A stretch of DNA of 34,842 nucleotides. Source: Lachnospiraceae bacterium. GTDB taxonomy: Bacteria > Bacillota > Clostridia > Lachnospirales > Lachnospiraceae. Under the pieces are notes generated by a model that saw only the letters and a program-made list of their open reading frames with translations, ran no database searches and had not been told where the DNA came from. Of the stretch, positions 17,827-26,263 are shown piece by piece (the first letter of the stretch is position 1; each line of letters begins with the position of its first letter). Position numbers and translations under genes: made by a program. Location: the NCBI GenBank assembly GCA_016285575.1, contig JAEEQX010000013.1, positions 1 to 34,842 of the forward strand, written 5' to 3'.

Positions 17827-17864
17827 AAAACAAGGACAATTAAAGCACATGTGGGCCTTGTTTT
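17827..17864 (-). terminator. terminator-like inverted repeat after the GT2 gene
   Basis: AAAACAAGG (17827-17835) and CCTTGTTTT (17856-17864) form a 9-base perfect stem around 20 bases that contain the palindrome CACATGTG. It begins about 10 bases past the stop of the GT2 gene at 17875 and ends in a short T run on both strands. The large loop makes it a weak terminator. Confidence 0.45.
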
Positions 17865-17874
17865 TATAAGCATA

Positions 17875-18621
17875 TTACATTCTGCGTCTAACAGCCCTAA
17901 ATCCCCATACGATAAAGCAGAAAACACTCTTAAAAAAGCTTAAGTGCTCCCACTGTCTGTAGAGATTCCAAATACGCCTTAAAGCCTCTATCTTATTAGA
18001 CGATAAGGACTTGGCGGGGCGACGATAAATAACCAGGTTTTCGTTAAGTCCGTAAGCTTTTACGCCGTTTCTAAGTAACTGCCACCAGAGAGCTGTATCT
18101 TCGCTCTTGATATGGGGCATCATAATCTCATCCTTCGTAAGCTTGGTCATATCGAAGCAGACTGTGGATGTGAATATAGTTGTATTTCTAAGTGCTTCTT
18201 TATACGTGATTGTTTCCGGTACCTTTACCACTTTACCAAGTGGATTGGCATCTTCATCAGCGAATTCATATCCGGTAAAGCAAAAAGCTGCATCGCGTTC
18301 CAACATGTAATCTATCTGCTTTTGCAACTTATCTTTAAGCCATAAATCATCCGCATCAATGTATGCCAAAAATCTGCCGTCCGCTTCTTTCACGCCTCTG
18401 TTTCTGGCACCTGCAGCATCGGAAACATCATCGCAAAAGATAACCTTAACCTTGGGATTATCTATACTTTTTAAGACTTCCTTGGTATTATCCGTCGAAG
18501 TGTTCTCGCATAGAATAATCTCTATATTGTCGTAGGTCTGATTAAGGACGCTGTCGATAGTCTTGAGTATGTAGTTTTCTGCGTTGTGAACGGGTATCAC
18601 AACACTGACTTTTTCTGCCAT
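17875..18621 (-). CDS. GT2 family glycosyltransferase
   Basis: A 248-residue GT-A glycosyltransferase. It shows VSVVIPVHNAENYILKTIDS at the N-terminus, AGARNRGVKEADG near 70, and the metal site AYIDADDLWLKDKLQKQIDY near 90. HIKSEDTALWWQLLRNG near 167 matches the ED catalytic-base region. The C-terminus ends in a hydrophobic stretch (FFKSVFCFIVWGF) and a basic tail, so it may touch the membrane. It is the second gene of a two-gene operon, 9 bases after the GT-C-like gene, and is separated from the main polysaccharide operon by a terminator and promoter. It may extend or branch the same glycan or act on another one. Confidence 0.87.
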   Translation of the reverse strand: MAEKVSVVIPVHNAENYILKTIDSVLNQTYDNIEIILCENTSTDNTKEVLKSIDNPKVKVIFCDDVSDAAGARNRGVKEADGRFLAYIDADDLWLKDKLQKQIDYMLERDAAFCFTGYEFADEDANPLGKVVKVPETITYKEALRNTTIFTSTVCFDMTKLTKDEIMMPHIKSEDTALWWQLLRNGVKAYGLNENLVIYRRPAKSLSSNKIEALRRIWNLYRQWEHLSFFKSVFCFIVWGFRAVRRRM

Positions 18622-18630
18622 CTTTTTCCC

Positions 18631-20232
18631 TTATTGATCCGCTAAGTATTTCTTTCTAAAGAGCACGTAACCATTAGCATCGTAGACGGTATCGTAATAA
18701 TATTCCACATTGGTATCGTGTCCAATCATAAGATGACTGTAATCGGACTCGAGCCAATCCGCTCTGTAATGTGAGAACTTGGGTATAAATATATATCCTG
18801 CATCGCTTGAATAGAAATCAGAATCCATAGCGTAGTTTTGTCCCATTCCCTTAGGCATCGCAAGAATTGCCTTGGGCTCCATGGTGTACATAAGAATTGC
18901 GTTATCCCACGGATCGTCGCTTTCTTTTATCCTGATTGTCTCTGCTATCTCTTTCTCAAGCTGCTTCCACTCTCTAATCTCTTCCCTGCTATAGTATCTC
19001 TCTTCCTTGGCAAAATTCTTAAGATTAACAGGAAGAAATACCATACCTGTAAGGTTGCAAAAAATAATCGTCCAAGCAAAATACTTATCAGCAGTTAACA
19101 TCAAAAGATATATCGAGAAGATAACCGGTATCTCGGTTCCTCTAAGGAAAGTGTCAGGAACTATCGTATAAAGTGTCATATACATAAACACAAATATGCA
19201 TATTGAATATATCGCTATAAGCGATAATGTCTTGTCTTTTTTCTCCGATGTTTTTGAGAAAAATGTCATCGCTGATGACACAATGATAAGAAGCATTATC
19301 ATGACATGGAAGATATACACTCCATTGGTACGAATGTAGAGTCTTAAGTTAAAAAGACCTACCAGGCCGTCATATATCATCCTGAAAAAGCTCTTAATCG
19401 CCTTGAATATCTGGCCCGCTTCAACGAAAGCCAGAAGTGCTTCCGTCTTGCCAATGTTATAGTTACTCGAGATAAGATGAAGTATACCGTAGCTAATAAA
19501 ACTAATGAATCCCATGGATACAACCGCTACGAATATTCTTACCCAAAGTTTTTTGTCTTTTAAGAGAGCAAATACGTATATGGGAATTGCGAATGCAAAG
19601 AATGTGTATACCTGAACGCTATAAAGTATCACAAGCGGAGCCACAATGTATTTTATCCATTTAGGACTCTTGTCAAAAAACATATTGTATAAGAATCCTG
19701 CTATCAATATTGCCAATGCATATCTGAACATCTCTGACATGTTGGTATTAAGATAGAGAATGAATACAATGCTTGTTACTTCTGCAAGGATTAGCTTGAT
19801 CTTTTTCTTATCATCAGGCTTAACCAAAAATAAGAATGCCACATTAGCACCACTAATGTATACGATATTGCATATATACACAAATGAATATCCAACAGGT
19901 AAAACTATCGCAGGTATTATGTATGGTAAAAGTATCGCTGTGCTCCAAGCTGAGCCTGTGCCAAGCAATGCATGATTGCCATTAAATCCCCAGTACCCCA
20001 CGGGCGAAAAGTGTCTGGAATAAGTCTCTATAAGCTTGATGTAAGCAGCCTCGTCATTCCACTTAATTCCGGGAAGAGCCACATTGCCTGTTACTATCCA
20101 CATAATAGCCATTGTGATAAAAGATAAAATGGCGGGTGTCAAAATAAAAAGTATGTTAAGAATCAGGCTCTTTTTATCTATTTTCTTCTTTGCTATATTC
20201 TTTTTTGTTTTTTTCTTATTATCTTTGCTCAT
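18631..20232 (-). CDS. GT-C-like multi-pass membrane protein
   Basis: I do not recognise the exact family. The start is set at ATG 20232: a longer frame up to 20307 runs back through the terminator of the neighbouring gene and cannot be real. The 533-residue protein begins with a very lysine-rich cytoplasmic tail (MSKDNKKKTKKNIAKKKIDK), then about eleven or twelve membrane helices, then a soluble C-terminal part of about 110 residues rich in aromatic residues. The first large outer loop has GIKWNDEAAYIKLIETYSRH, an acidic pair placed as in GT-C glycosyltransferases and Wzy-type polymerases. With a GT2 as operon partner, a lipid-linked-sugar transferase or polymerase is likely. No Shine-Dalgarno is seen; a -10 box lies 9 bases before the ATG. 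Confidence 0.7.
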   Translation of the reverse strand: MSKDNKKKTKKNIAKKKIDKKSLILNILFILTPAILSFITMAIMWIVTGNVALPGIKWNDEAAYIKLIETYSRHFSPVGYWGFNGNHALLGTGSAWSTAILLPYIIPAIVLPVGYSFVYICNIVYISGANVAFLFLVKPDDKKKIKLILAEVTSIVFILYLNTNMSEMFRYALAILIAGFLYNMFFDKSPKWIKYIVAPLVILYSVQVYTFFAFAIPIYVFALLKDKKLWVRIFVAVVSMGFISFISYGILHLISSNYNIGKTEALLAFVEAGQIFKAIKSFFRMIYDGLVGLFNLRLYIRTNGVYIFHVMIMLLIIVSSAMTFFSKTSEKKDKTLSLIAIYSICIFVFMYMTLYTIVPDTFLRGTEIPVIFSIYLLMLTADKYFAWTIIFCNLTGMVFLPVNLKNFAKEERYYSREEIREWKQLEKEIAETIRIKESDDPWDNAILMYTMEPKAILAMPKGMGQNYAMDSDFYSSDAGYIFIPKFSHYRADWLESDYSHLMIGHDTNVEYYYDTVYDANGYVLFRKKYLADQ

Positions 20233-20241
20233 ACAGATACA

Positions 20242-20247
20242 ATTATA
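20242..20247 (-). promoter_or_regulatory. -10 box giving a near-leaderless mRNA
   Basis: TATAAT on the minus strand lies only 9 bases before the ATG at 20232, so transcription would start at or within a few bases of the start codon. There is no Shine-Dalgarno in between. The -35 region falls in the T run of the upstream terminator and is poor (TTTTTA-like). The promoter is supported by the perfect -10 and by the need for a new start after the terminator. Confidence 0.5.
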
Positions 20248-20264
20248 TAGCATATGAAGCCAAT

Positions 20265-20301
20265 AAAAAACCCCTAAGCAGTTATTAAATCTGCCTAGGG
20301 G
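20265..20301 (-). terminator. Rho-independent terminator of the GGDEF gene
   Basis: CCCCTAAGCAG (20271-20281) and CTGCCTAGGGG (20291-20301) form a stem with one A-C mismatch and a 9-base loop. On the minus strand it is followed by TTTTTT (20265-20270). It starts 18 bases past the stop of the diguanylate cyclase gene. Confidence 0.92.
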
Positions 20302-20318
20302 AATCAATACTTATTCGA

Positions 20319-21626
20319 TTAAATATCCTTATCGGTTCTTACGCAATTACGTCCGTCAGCCTTAGCCTTATAAAGCGCCTTGTCCATTCTGTCAAACGCA
20401 AGATCAAAACCATCGTCCTTCTTAATCTGAGTATATCCAACACTGCAGGTAATTTTTCCGATAACCTTGAACTCTTCTTCCGATACCATTGTTCGGCTTT
20501 CCTCTGCAAAGAAATTGGTTTTCTCTGAATCCGAATCGTAACATACAACTACGAATTCCTCGCCGCCCCATCTGCCAAGTACGGCATTCTTGTCCTTGTA
20601 GTAATGTCTAAGCATATGTGAGAAATGCTTTAATGTCATATCACCAACAGCATGTCCGTACTTATCATTAACTTTCTTGAAGTAATCAAGGTCGTACATC
20701 ATTATCGAGATATCTCTGCCTGTACGACCAACAATCTCGATAGCATTGTGAAGTTCGGTCTCAATTCTGCCATGGTTAAATATATCCGTGAGTGTATCCT
20801 TTGATGCAAGTTCCTCGTACTTTTTAAGTGTGGACATAAGCTGTACTGAGTTCTCATGAATATCCTGAACCATAAATACGTAACGGAAGTCTTCTTCCGA
20901 GTTATTGGTCTCGGCACGGGAGAATGTAAGCTTAACCCAGATGTACTTGCCCTCTAGGTTCTGCATGAGGCAGTCGAATGAGGATGTTCTGCCGGGCTTG
21001 AAGTTGTTCTTCAGATAATCGGGATCGGTTCTCTCCAAGAACAGAGCCTGATCATCGGGCCATATCATGTTAACGATCATCATGCGCCAATCGGTGTATT
21101 TGATCTGAGAATGCACTGTATCATCAGAAATCTCTGTAATACTAATACTGCTTGTCTCATTCTTAACCAAATCGATATACATGGAGAACAGGTAAGTATT
21201 CTGGATGGACTTAACCTTTTCGTTGGTTAAGAATTCCTGTGCCTTTTCACTGTTATCAAGCTCATCAAGCACGATGAAATATACCTCGTTGTTAACGGGA
21301 TATATCATCATGTTGGCAGCATGAATATCGTCATTATAATTAATCTTTAATCTCTTGCTGTATTTACCTGTGAATTCACCGAATGCAGGAATGAAGACCT
21401 GATAGTCCTCTGTTATGGATTCAGTGCCATCATTTAGATGGAACCACAACTTCTGAATAAGATCGGGGTAATCACCGGTCTCGTCTATGATATCCTCAAA
21501 GATACCTTTCTTTATTATAGATTTATATGTATTGGTCTTAATATCCACAACCAATACACAATCAACATTGTTCTTAACAAATTCTGCAGCAACTTCAAGT
21601 GTCACATTATTAAAATTAATGTCCAT
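20319..21626 (-). CDS. soluble diguanylate cyclase with PAS-like sensor domains
   Basis: A 435-residue cytoplasmic protein with a C-terminal GGDEF domain (about 272-432). Active-site motif GRWGGEEFVVVCYD has GGEEF at 354-358, and the DLDYFKKVNDKYGHAVGD substrate-binding part (312-329) is intact, so it should make c-di-GMP from two GTP. No RxxD inhibitory site is seen ahead of GGEEF. The first 260 residues look like two PAS-type domains (about 15-125 and 140-258, the latter ending YVFMVQDIHE), with no membrane helix, so the signal is likely intracellular. Ribosome site GGAGGG precedes the ATG. The gene is monocistronic with a strong terminator and is divergent from the pilin gene. Confidence 0.92.
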   Translation of the reverse strand: MDINFNNVTLEVAAEFVKNNVDCVLVVDIKTNTYKSIIKKGIFEDIIDETGDYPDLIQKLWFHLNDGTESITEDYQVFIPAFGEFTGKYSKRLKINYNDDIHAANMMIYPVNNEVYFIVLDELDNSEKAQEFLTNEKVKSIQNTYLFSMYIDLVKNETSSISITEISDDTVHSQIKYTDWRMMIVNMIWPDDQALFLERTDPDYLKNNFKPGRTSSFDCLMQNLEGKYIWVKLTFSRAETNNSEEDFRYVFMVQDIHENSVQLMSTLKKYEELASKDTLTDIFNHGRIETELHNAIEIVGRTGRDISIMMYDLDYFKKVNDKYGHAVGDMTLKHFSHMLRHYYKDKNAVLGRWGGEEFVVVCYDSDSEKTNFFAEESRTMVSEEEFKVIGKITCSVGYTQIKKDDGFDLAFDRMDKALYKAKADGRNCVRTDKDI

Positions 21627-21678
21627 TTCTGCCCTCCGTTTCTACACATATGGAATTCTTTCGAACCCCATTATCTAT

Positions 21679-21684
21679 ATTATA
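21679..21684 (-). promoter_or_regulatory. possible -10 box for the diguanylate cyclase gene
   Basis: A perfect TATAAT on the minus strand lies 52 bases upstream of the ATG at 21626. No good -35 hexamer is found at 16-18 bases, so this is a weak proposal. The rest of the 290-base divergent region (21627-21916) is AT-rich and holds the pilin promoter; no riboswitch was recognised in it. Confidence 0.35.
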
Positions 21685-21848
21685 TCGGCAAAAGTAACTT
21701 GATTGTTTAATGATTTTTTATTATTTTTTATATCCTTAGGCTACTATTATCCTCTTATTTTTCTAAAAGTACAACAATAACACTGTATAACTCACTGCGA
21801 TAGAGATTTTTATACCTCCTAGTCAATTATATACTAAACGGGTAATGA

Positions 21849-21881
21849 TTGTTAGAACAGTTTTTATTAATTGTACTGTTC
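21849..21881 (+). promoter_or_regulatory. pilin promoter overlapping an inverted repeat
   Basis: TTGTTA (21849-21854) and TGTACT (21872-21877) are separated by 17 bases, each matching consensus at 4 of 6 positions. The perfect inverted repeat GAACAGT (21855-21861) / ACTGTTC (21875-21881) starts directly after the -35 and covers the -10, the arrangement of an operator. The pilin ATG follows at 21917 with ribosome site AAGGGGA. Confidence 0.5.
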
Positions 21882-21916
21882 GATAGTGAAGAAAGTATGA
21901 AAAGGGGATATGTGAA

Positions 21917-22462
21917 ATGAAACAGAACAAAGGTTTTTCGTTGGTCGAGTTAATTATCGTCATCGCAATCATGGCTATATTAACAGGAATTATTGCTCCA
22001 CAGCTAATAAAGTATACCGAAAAAACCAATGTATCGGCTGACACGCAGTTATGCGATACAATTCACGATGCAATAATTATCGCAATGTCTGATCCGGACG
22101 TGGTAACAGATGAAACAAGTCAGAAGATGTTATTCGAAAGCGGCGGAATAATGGATCCTGCAGCAGGCGGATGCAGACTCGATCATTATGGAGCAGGAAG
22201 CGCGTGGGTTAATTGTGAATTTGCTAAAGATGTGGAAGAAACCACAGGAATGAGCCTGTTTGCAATGGGTAGCGACCACAGTCAGTACTTAAGATCCAAG
22301 GGTGCCAAGGACAACGGAATCATATGTGTTGTTCCCAATAGCGAGGGTACGGATTGCGCGGTATACATCGCATGGAGCGATCGCGAGGCTAAAGGTAATG
22401 TAGAAAACTATACCGGTTCATATGATGGTATCGAGAGTTCAAAGGTGATATATGTTAAGTGA
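21917..22462 (+). CDS. type IV pilin-like protein with prepilin leader
   Basis: A 181-residue protein with a class III signal: a short leader MKQNKG cut before F7, then FSLVELIIVIAIMAILTGII, with the conserved glutamate at position 5 of the mature protein (E11) and one N-terminal hydrophobic helix. The remaining ~145 residues form a soluble domain with five or six cysteines (LCDTIHD, GGCRLDH, VNCEF, IICVV, TDCAVY) that could pair as disulfides outside the cell. No pilus ATPase, peptidase or platform gene is nearby, so it must use machinery encoded elsewhere. It is a single gene with its own promoter and terminator between two diguanylate cyclase genes. It may be a major or minor pilin or a pseudopilin. 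Confidence 0.9.
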   Translation: MKQNKGFSLVELIIVIAIMAILTGIIAPQLIKYTEKTNVSADTQLCDTIHDAIIIAMSDPDVVTDETSQKMLFESGGIMDPAAGGCRLDHYGAGSAWVNCEFAKDVEETTGMSLFAMGSDHSQYLRSKGAKDNGIICVVPNSEGTDCAVYIAWSDREAKGNVENYTGSYDGIESSKVIYVK

Positions 22463-22501
22463 CGTTTTTCATATATAGTTTTAAGTTCCCTTTCAAAAAA
22501 T

Positions 22502-22535
22502 CACCCGTAAGAGCGTAGCTTACGGGTGGTTTTTT
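22502..22535. terminator. bidirectional Rho-independent terminator
   Basis: CACCCGTAAG (22502-22511) and CTTACGGGTG (22519-22528) form a perfect 10-base stem with a 7-base loop. A TTTTTT run follows on the plus strand and AAAAAA precedes it (22495-22500), so it can end both the pilin transcript and the convergent antiporter transcript. Confidence 0.95.
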
Positions 22536-22553
22536 CTTGTATTATATATAACT

Positions 22554-23807
22554 TTATAATTCGTTGAATATATTGCTGTTCTTTCTCTGCTGCAGTCTCA
22601 AGAAGTAACCGGCTATTAATGATGAGAGCATGGTAGTGAGAATCAGTACCGTGAAGAATTCGAGACTGATGATGTCATATGAATATGCAACAGTAGCCAA
22701 TACAATACCGGGGCCGCCACGAGCGTTCATTGTAATGGCGAAGTTTAATCTGGTACTCATCTTGAGTCCTGAGAACAAAAGCAAGAGCCATGTGCCTATG
22801 AACTCAAGTCCAAAAGCTATTGCAAAGAACAAGAGGAATCGTACGATTGAAAAATCGTGTACAACATTAAGTTGTATTCCTACAAGTGCAAAATATATCG
22901 GTATAAAAAATGAGAACGATATTTTCTCAAGAAATGCCATTCTGGTCTTAGCTTCCTCGTGAGTGCCAAATATAGCCTTGATCAGATATCCTACTACAAA
23001 AGCAGAATACATTATGTTGATACCAGCCATATACAATAATCCGCAAGCTGTTAAGAGAATTACAAAACTAAGGGTATAAAATGTGGTTGCTTTCCACTGA
23101 TTCTTAACTTCTTTTATAACTCGTGAAAGAAATGCTATTGCGACGAAGATGCCAATTGTTACAACCACAATAACAATCATCTCAACCAGTTTAATGCTGC
23201 CGGATTGAGCGATTCTTGTTGCCACGTTTAACAGAATCCAGAGGCATAAATCCTGGAATGTTGATACGGTTAATACGGTGTTGGAAAACTTGGTATTCAT
23301 TATTCCCATATCAAAGAATATCTTGGAAATTACAGGAATGGACGTAATCGCTACACCTATGGCGAATACCAGAGAATAAGACACTTCATTGTTGATGCTT
23401 CCAATAAAGTGTTCTTTGAACAGATTGAAAAACGGAATACTTCCAAGCATGGGAAGTATGGTTGCTCCAACGAAAACCAAGCTGATGGTTTTTACATTGG
23501 ATTTATCTATCTTGATATCCGTGTTATATCCGGATAAAAACATCAAAAAGATCAAACCTAACTGATAAAAGATATTGAGGACTTTTCCTTCCTCGGGATA
23601 TCCAAAGAAGATGGCCTCGGAGAACTTTGGCGCTAGCAAAAACAAGCAGCTTCCGCCGACTATCATACCACCGATTATCTCTCCGACCACTCTCGGCCCC
23701 TTAATCTTTTCTATAAGCGTTCCAAATACAAATGCAGAAAGTAACAAAAGCGCAAGCGCAATCAGAGTAACTATTATTTCATTTTCCGATAAAGTGGCAA
23801 GTCTCAT
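22554..23807 (-). CDS. CPA2-family cation/proton antiporter
   Basis: A 417-residue membrane protein with twelve or thirteen helices and no C-terminal TrkA-N domain, so it is a Na+/H+ or K+/H+ exchanger of the short CPA2 type. Seen features are VGEIIGGMIVGGSCLFLLAP in an early helix, the helix-break region AIGVAITSIPVISKIFFDMG, VSTFQDLCLWI with the ion-site aspartate, and NARGGPGIVLATVAYSYDII near the end. ATG 23807 is chosen because AGGGG lies ten bases upstream; ATG 23816 has it only one base away. It follows a GNAT gene by under 40 bases, probably in one operon. Ion specificity is not decided by the sequence. Confidence 0.87.
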   Translation of the reverse strand: MRLATLSENEIIVTLIALALLLLSAFVFGTLIEKIKGPRVVGEIIGGMIVGGSCLFLLAPKFSEAIFFGYPEEGKVLNIFYQLGLIFLMFLSGYNTDIKIDKSNVKTISLVFVGATILPMLGSIPFFNLFKEHFIGSINNEVSYSLVFAIGVAITSIPVISKIFFDMGIMNTKFSNTVLTVSTFQDLCLWILLNVATRIAQSGSIKLVEMIVIVVVTIGIFVAIAFLSRVIKEVKNQWKATTFYTLSFVILLTACGLLYMAGINIMYSAFVVGYLIKAIFGTHEEAKTRMAFLEKISFSFFIPIYFALVGIQLNVVHDFSIVRFLLFFAIAFGLEFIGTWLLLLFSGLKMSTRLNFAITMNARGGPGIVLATVAYSYDIISLEFFTVLILTTMLSSLIAGYFLRLQQRKNSNIFNEL

Positions 23808-23843
23808 AATATTCATTCCCCTATCAATTAAAAAACTTGATTA

Positions 23844-24314
23844 CTAGAAATTGTATTGCATAAAGTTTCCGTTATGCTTGAAGCCATACGATTCGTAGAG
23901 TTTAACTCCCATGTTGGAAGCTGTTATGTATATCGTACCGCATCCATAGTCACGAGCTTCTCCCACAACTTTGTCGAGTAACTTCGTTGCAATGCCCATT
24001 CTTCTGTAATCAGGATCCGTATACATACTCGACAAAATTCCGAGCCTTCCTGTAACACATGTAAAGTACGGCGGCTTTTCTGCAAAAGACATACCACTTG
24101 TGCCGACTATCTTATCCCCATCCATTGCAATCCAGGATACATAAGTTCCGGCAGCCATATTTCTTTTATAAAAATCTCTGAGCGAACTCTCAAGATCCAC
24201 ATCCTTAGGCACAGTCTTCCCTTCGGAAACGTATTCCTCGGTCAACTGATTAATCCTTAATTCAATGATTCTATCAAGCTCGCTCTCTGTTAATTTCTTA
24301 TAAGTAATATCCAT
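23844..24314 (-). CDS. GNAT family N-acetyltransferase
   Basis: A 156-residue single-domain GNAT. The acetyl-CoA pyrophosphate loop is DPDYRRMGIATKLLDKVVGE near 100-120, preceded by the strand GRLGILSSMYT and followed by YGCGTIYITASNMGVKLYES and the usual YGFKHNGNFM end. The start ATG has ribosome site GGAG about eight bases upstream. It heads a likely two-gene operon with the antiporter. The substrate (amine, amino acid or protein end) is unknown. The 263 bases upstream, to the divergent cyclase, hold a weak hairpin (24409-24428) but nothing else recognised. Confidence 0.85.
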   Translation of the reverse strand: MDITYKKLTESELDRIIELRINQLTEEYVSEGKTVPKDVDLESSLRDFYKRNMAAGTYVSWIAMDGDKIVGTSGMSFAEKPPYFTCVTGRLGILSSMYTDPDYRRMGIATKLLDKVVGEARDYGCGTIYITASNMGVKLYESYGFKHNGNFMQYNF

Positions 24315-24577
24315 ATCTATCTCTCCTTAATGACACATTGGTTAGTGCATCATTACTGTCGAGATAAATTATAACTCTTTTTAATTGGCTTCAGCAAGAG
24401 TCTTAACGGGTGACACCGATGGCTCACCAATTGCCCAAAGTACATTAAGCCATTTTACCTTTTATGTGTATTCTTCTTTCATTCTTATAATACTGGTTTT
24501 TGGTATAAAACTTTCTCTCAATATGTCGATATATACTTATAATGTACTAAAAATGTGTGTCACAAGAGGGAACGAAT

Positions 24578-26101
24578 ATGAATGAGAAATCACCAAACAC
24601 TGTAGAAAACAAGGGAATTGACTATCAGCAATTTATTACTTCCAATCGTAGTAAAGTTAATAAATATCTGAATTTCGTTCTATGGTTCTTTATCGGAACC
24701 GGTCCGATTATTGCTCTTGGTGTAAAATTAGGAATCTTTCACGATATCAGCTATACAACATGTATCGTGATTTCTATTGTTATGTTCTTAATGTCCGCGA
24801 TTCATTTTCTTTTATTGAAAAAGTTTTCGGACTCCATTATGACCAGCTTGTTTGCTCTCATCGCTTTGGATGGGCTTATTCTTTATATGGCTCTTTTCCA
24901 TGTATCCATATACCTTACATGGTTTCTTGTTCCCTTATTAAGTATCTTATTGGTTGAAACCAGAATATTTATTTTCTCAGTCATTTTTAACTACATTCTC
25001 ATGACTGCTTCAGCATACCTTACAGCCCCTTATTACTGGGCAATGCAAAGCAATTATGAAACACCTACCGCATATTTCCTTAACACCATCGGTGGCTTTA
25101 CGATAGAAAGCACCATCATGCTTATCTCCGGTATTATGATTGTTTACCTTACTGTGAATTATCTTAAGAGCCTCACAAATCAGCATATTATCATAAGCCA
25201 AAATGAAGCTAATATGAAAGAGAAAATGGAAATATTGGATTCAATGGCTGAAATCTACGATAACGTAAATCTGATTGACTTCATAAACAATACTGAAATG
25301 TCCATTCGCGACAAAGAACAAAAGAAGCAAGGTATTGATTTGAGTATGCAAACTCATACTCTTATGAACCAGGAAATTAAAAACAAGGTTATGCCTGATC
25401 AGCTCGATGATTTCATGACATTTACCGACATTAAAACCGTAAGATCCAGACTGTCACATAAAAAACTTATCAGTGCCGACTTTATCGATGTAGTACACGG
25501 ATGGTTTCGTGCACAGTACATTACCGTAGATGCAACATTGGACGGAATTCCTAACGTTGTAATCTTTACAACACGAAATGTCGATGACGAAAAACGTCGT
25601 GAAGAGCACTTAATCAGACTTTCCCTTACTGATGAGCTTACAAGACTCTATAACCGTCGTTGTTATGAAGAAGATTTGGGTGAATTCAGAAGACAGGGTC
25701 TCAATGAGAAGTTCGTTTTGTTCTCTATTGACGTTAATGGATTGAAAAAAGTTAATGATACCCTTGGTCATGCCGCAGGTGATGAATTAATAAAAGGTGC
25801 TGCAGACTGCCTCGCTCTTTCTGTTCGTGGAAAAGGAAAAGTATATAGAACCGGTGGCGATGAATTCTTTGCCATCGTTCATTCAGATGACCCTGCATCA
25901 ATTAGTGATGATATCGCTACTAAAGCATCTGAGTGGCATGGAATGCATTCAAAAGAAATGTCTCTCTCGGTAGGATATGCTTCTTTAAAAGAATATCCTA
26001 ATTGTTCGATCGATGAACTTGAGAGAAAGGCTGATGCTTTCATGTATGAAGCAAAAGAAAGATATTATAAAGAAAAAGGAATCGAGAGAAGGAAAAGTTA
26101 G
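24578..26101 (+). CDS. membrane-bound diguanylate cyclase
   Basis: Start set at ATG 24578, seven bases after AGAGGGA; a GTG at 24557 has no ribosome site. The 507-residue protein has six membrane helices (about 30-195) as an MASE-like sensor, a PAS-like linker (about 225-335), and a GGDEF domain (about 345-500). The active site YRTGGDEFFAIVH has GGDEF at 426-430, and SIDVNGLKKVNDTLGHAAGD holds the metal and substrate residues, so it should make c-di-GMP. A TATAAT lies at 24538-24543 without a clear -35. It is the second cyclase gene in the window and unlike the first is anchored in the membrane, so the two probably answer different signals. Confidence 0.9.
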   Translation: MNEKSPNTVENKGIDYQQFITSNRSKVNKYLNFVLWFFIGTGPIIALGVKLGIFHDISYTTCIVISIVMFLMSAIHFLLLKKFSDSIMTSLFALIALDGLILYMALFHVSIYLTWFLVPLLSILLVETRIFIFSVIFNYILMTASAYLTAPYYWAMQSNYETPTAYFLNTIGGFTIESTIMLISGIMIVYLTVNYLKSLTNQHIIISQNEANMKEKMEILDSMAEIYDNVNLIDFINNTEMSIRDKEQKKQGIDLSMQTHTLMNQEIKNKVMPDQLDDFMTFTDIKTVRSRLSHKKLISADFIDVVHGWFRAQYITVDATLDGIPNVVIFTTRNVDDEKRREEHLIRLSLTDELTRLYNRRCYEEDLGEFRRQGLNEKFVLFSIDVNGLKKVNDTLGHAAGDELIKGAADCLALSVRGKGKVYRTGGDEFFAIVHSDDPASISDDIATKASEWHGMHSKEMSLSVGYASLKEYPNCSIDELERKADAFMYEAKERYYKEKGIERRKS

Positions 26102-26263
26102 ATTCATATCCAACTTATATACATCAGAAATTAGATAAAAACTTTCACGTCCTCCGCCGGATATTGTTCCTATTTCTTTATCGCCGACAAATATACCCGT
26201 TAATAGTTAAACACAAACCTTAATCCGCTCATCTATTACGAAACAGAAATTTTCAAATATACT

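Noticed and set aside
20233-20307. N-terminal extension of the GT-C-like protein by 25 residues
   Set aside because: It would translate the T run and one arm of the cyclase terminator and cross the -10 box; the lysine-rich start at 20232 is the natural one.
21823-22044. AGGAGG ribosome-site-like sequence on the minus strand in the pilin upstream region
   Set aside because: No start codon at a proper distance opens a protein-like frame; the only minus-strand frame here is a shadow of the pilin gene.
24398-24440. ACCGATGG motif and small hairpin upstream of a diguanylate cyclase, resembling the end of a c-di-GMP (GEMM) riboswitch
   Set aside because: The other conserved parts (GGCAAACC-like and GCAAAGCC-like segments) are absent on either strand, and the stem is too short. 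Treated as chance.
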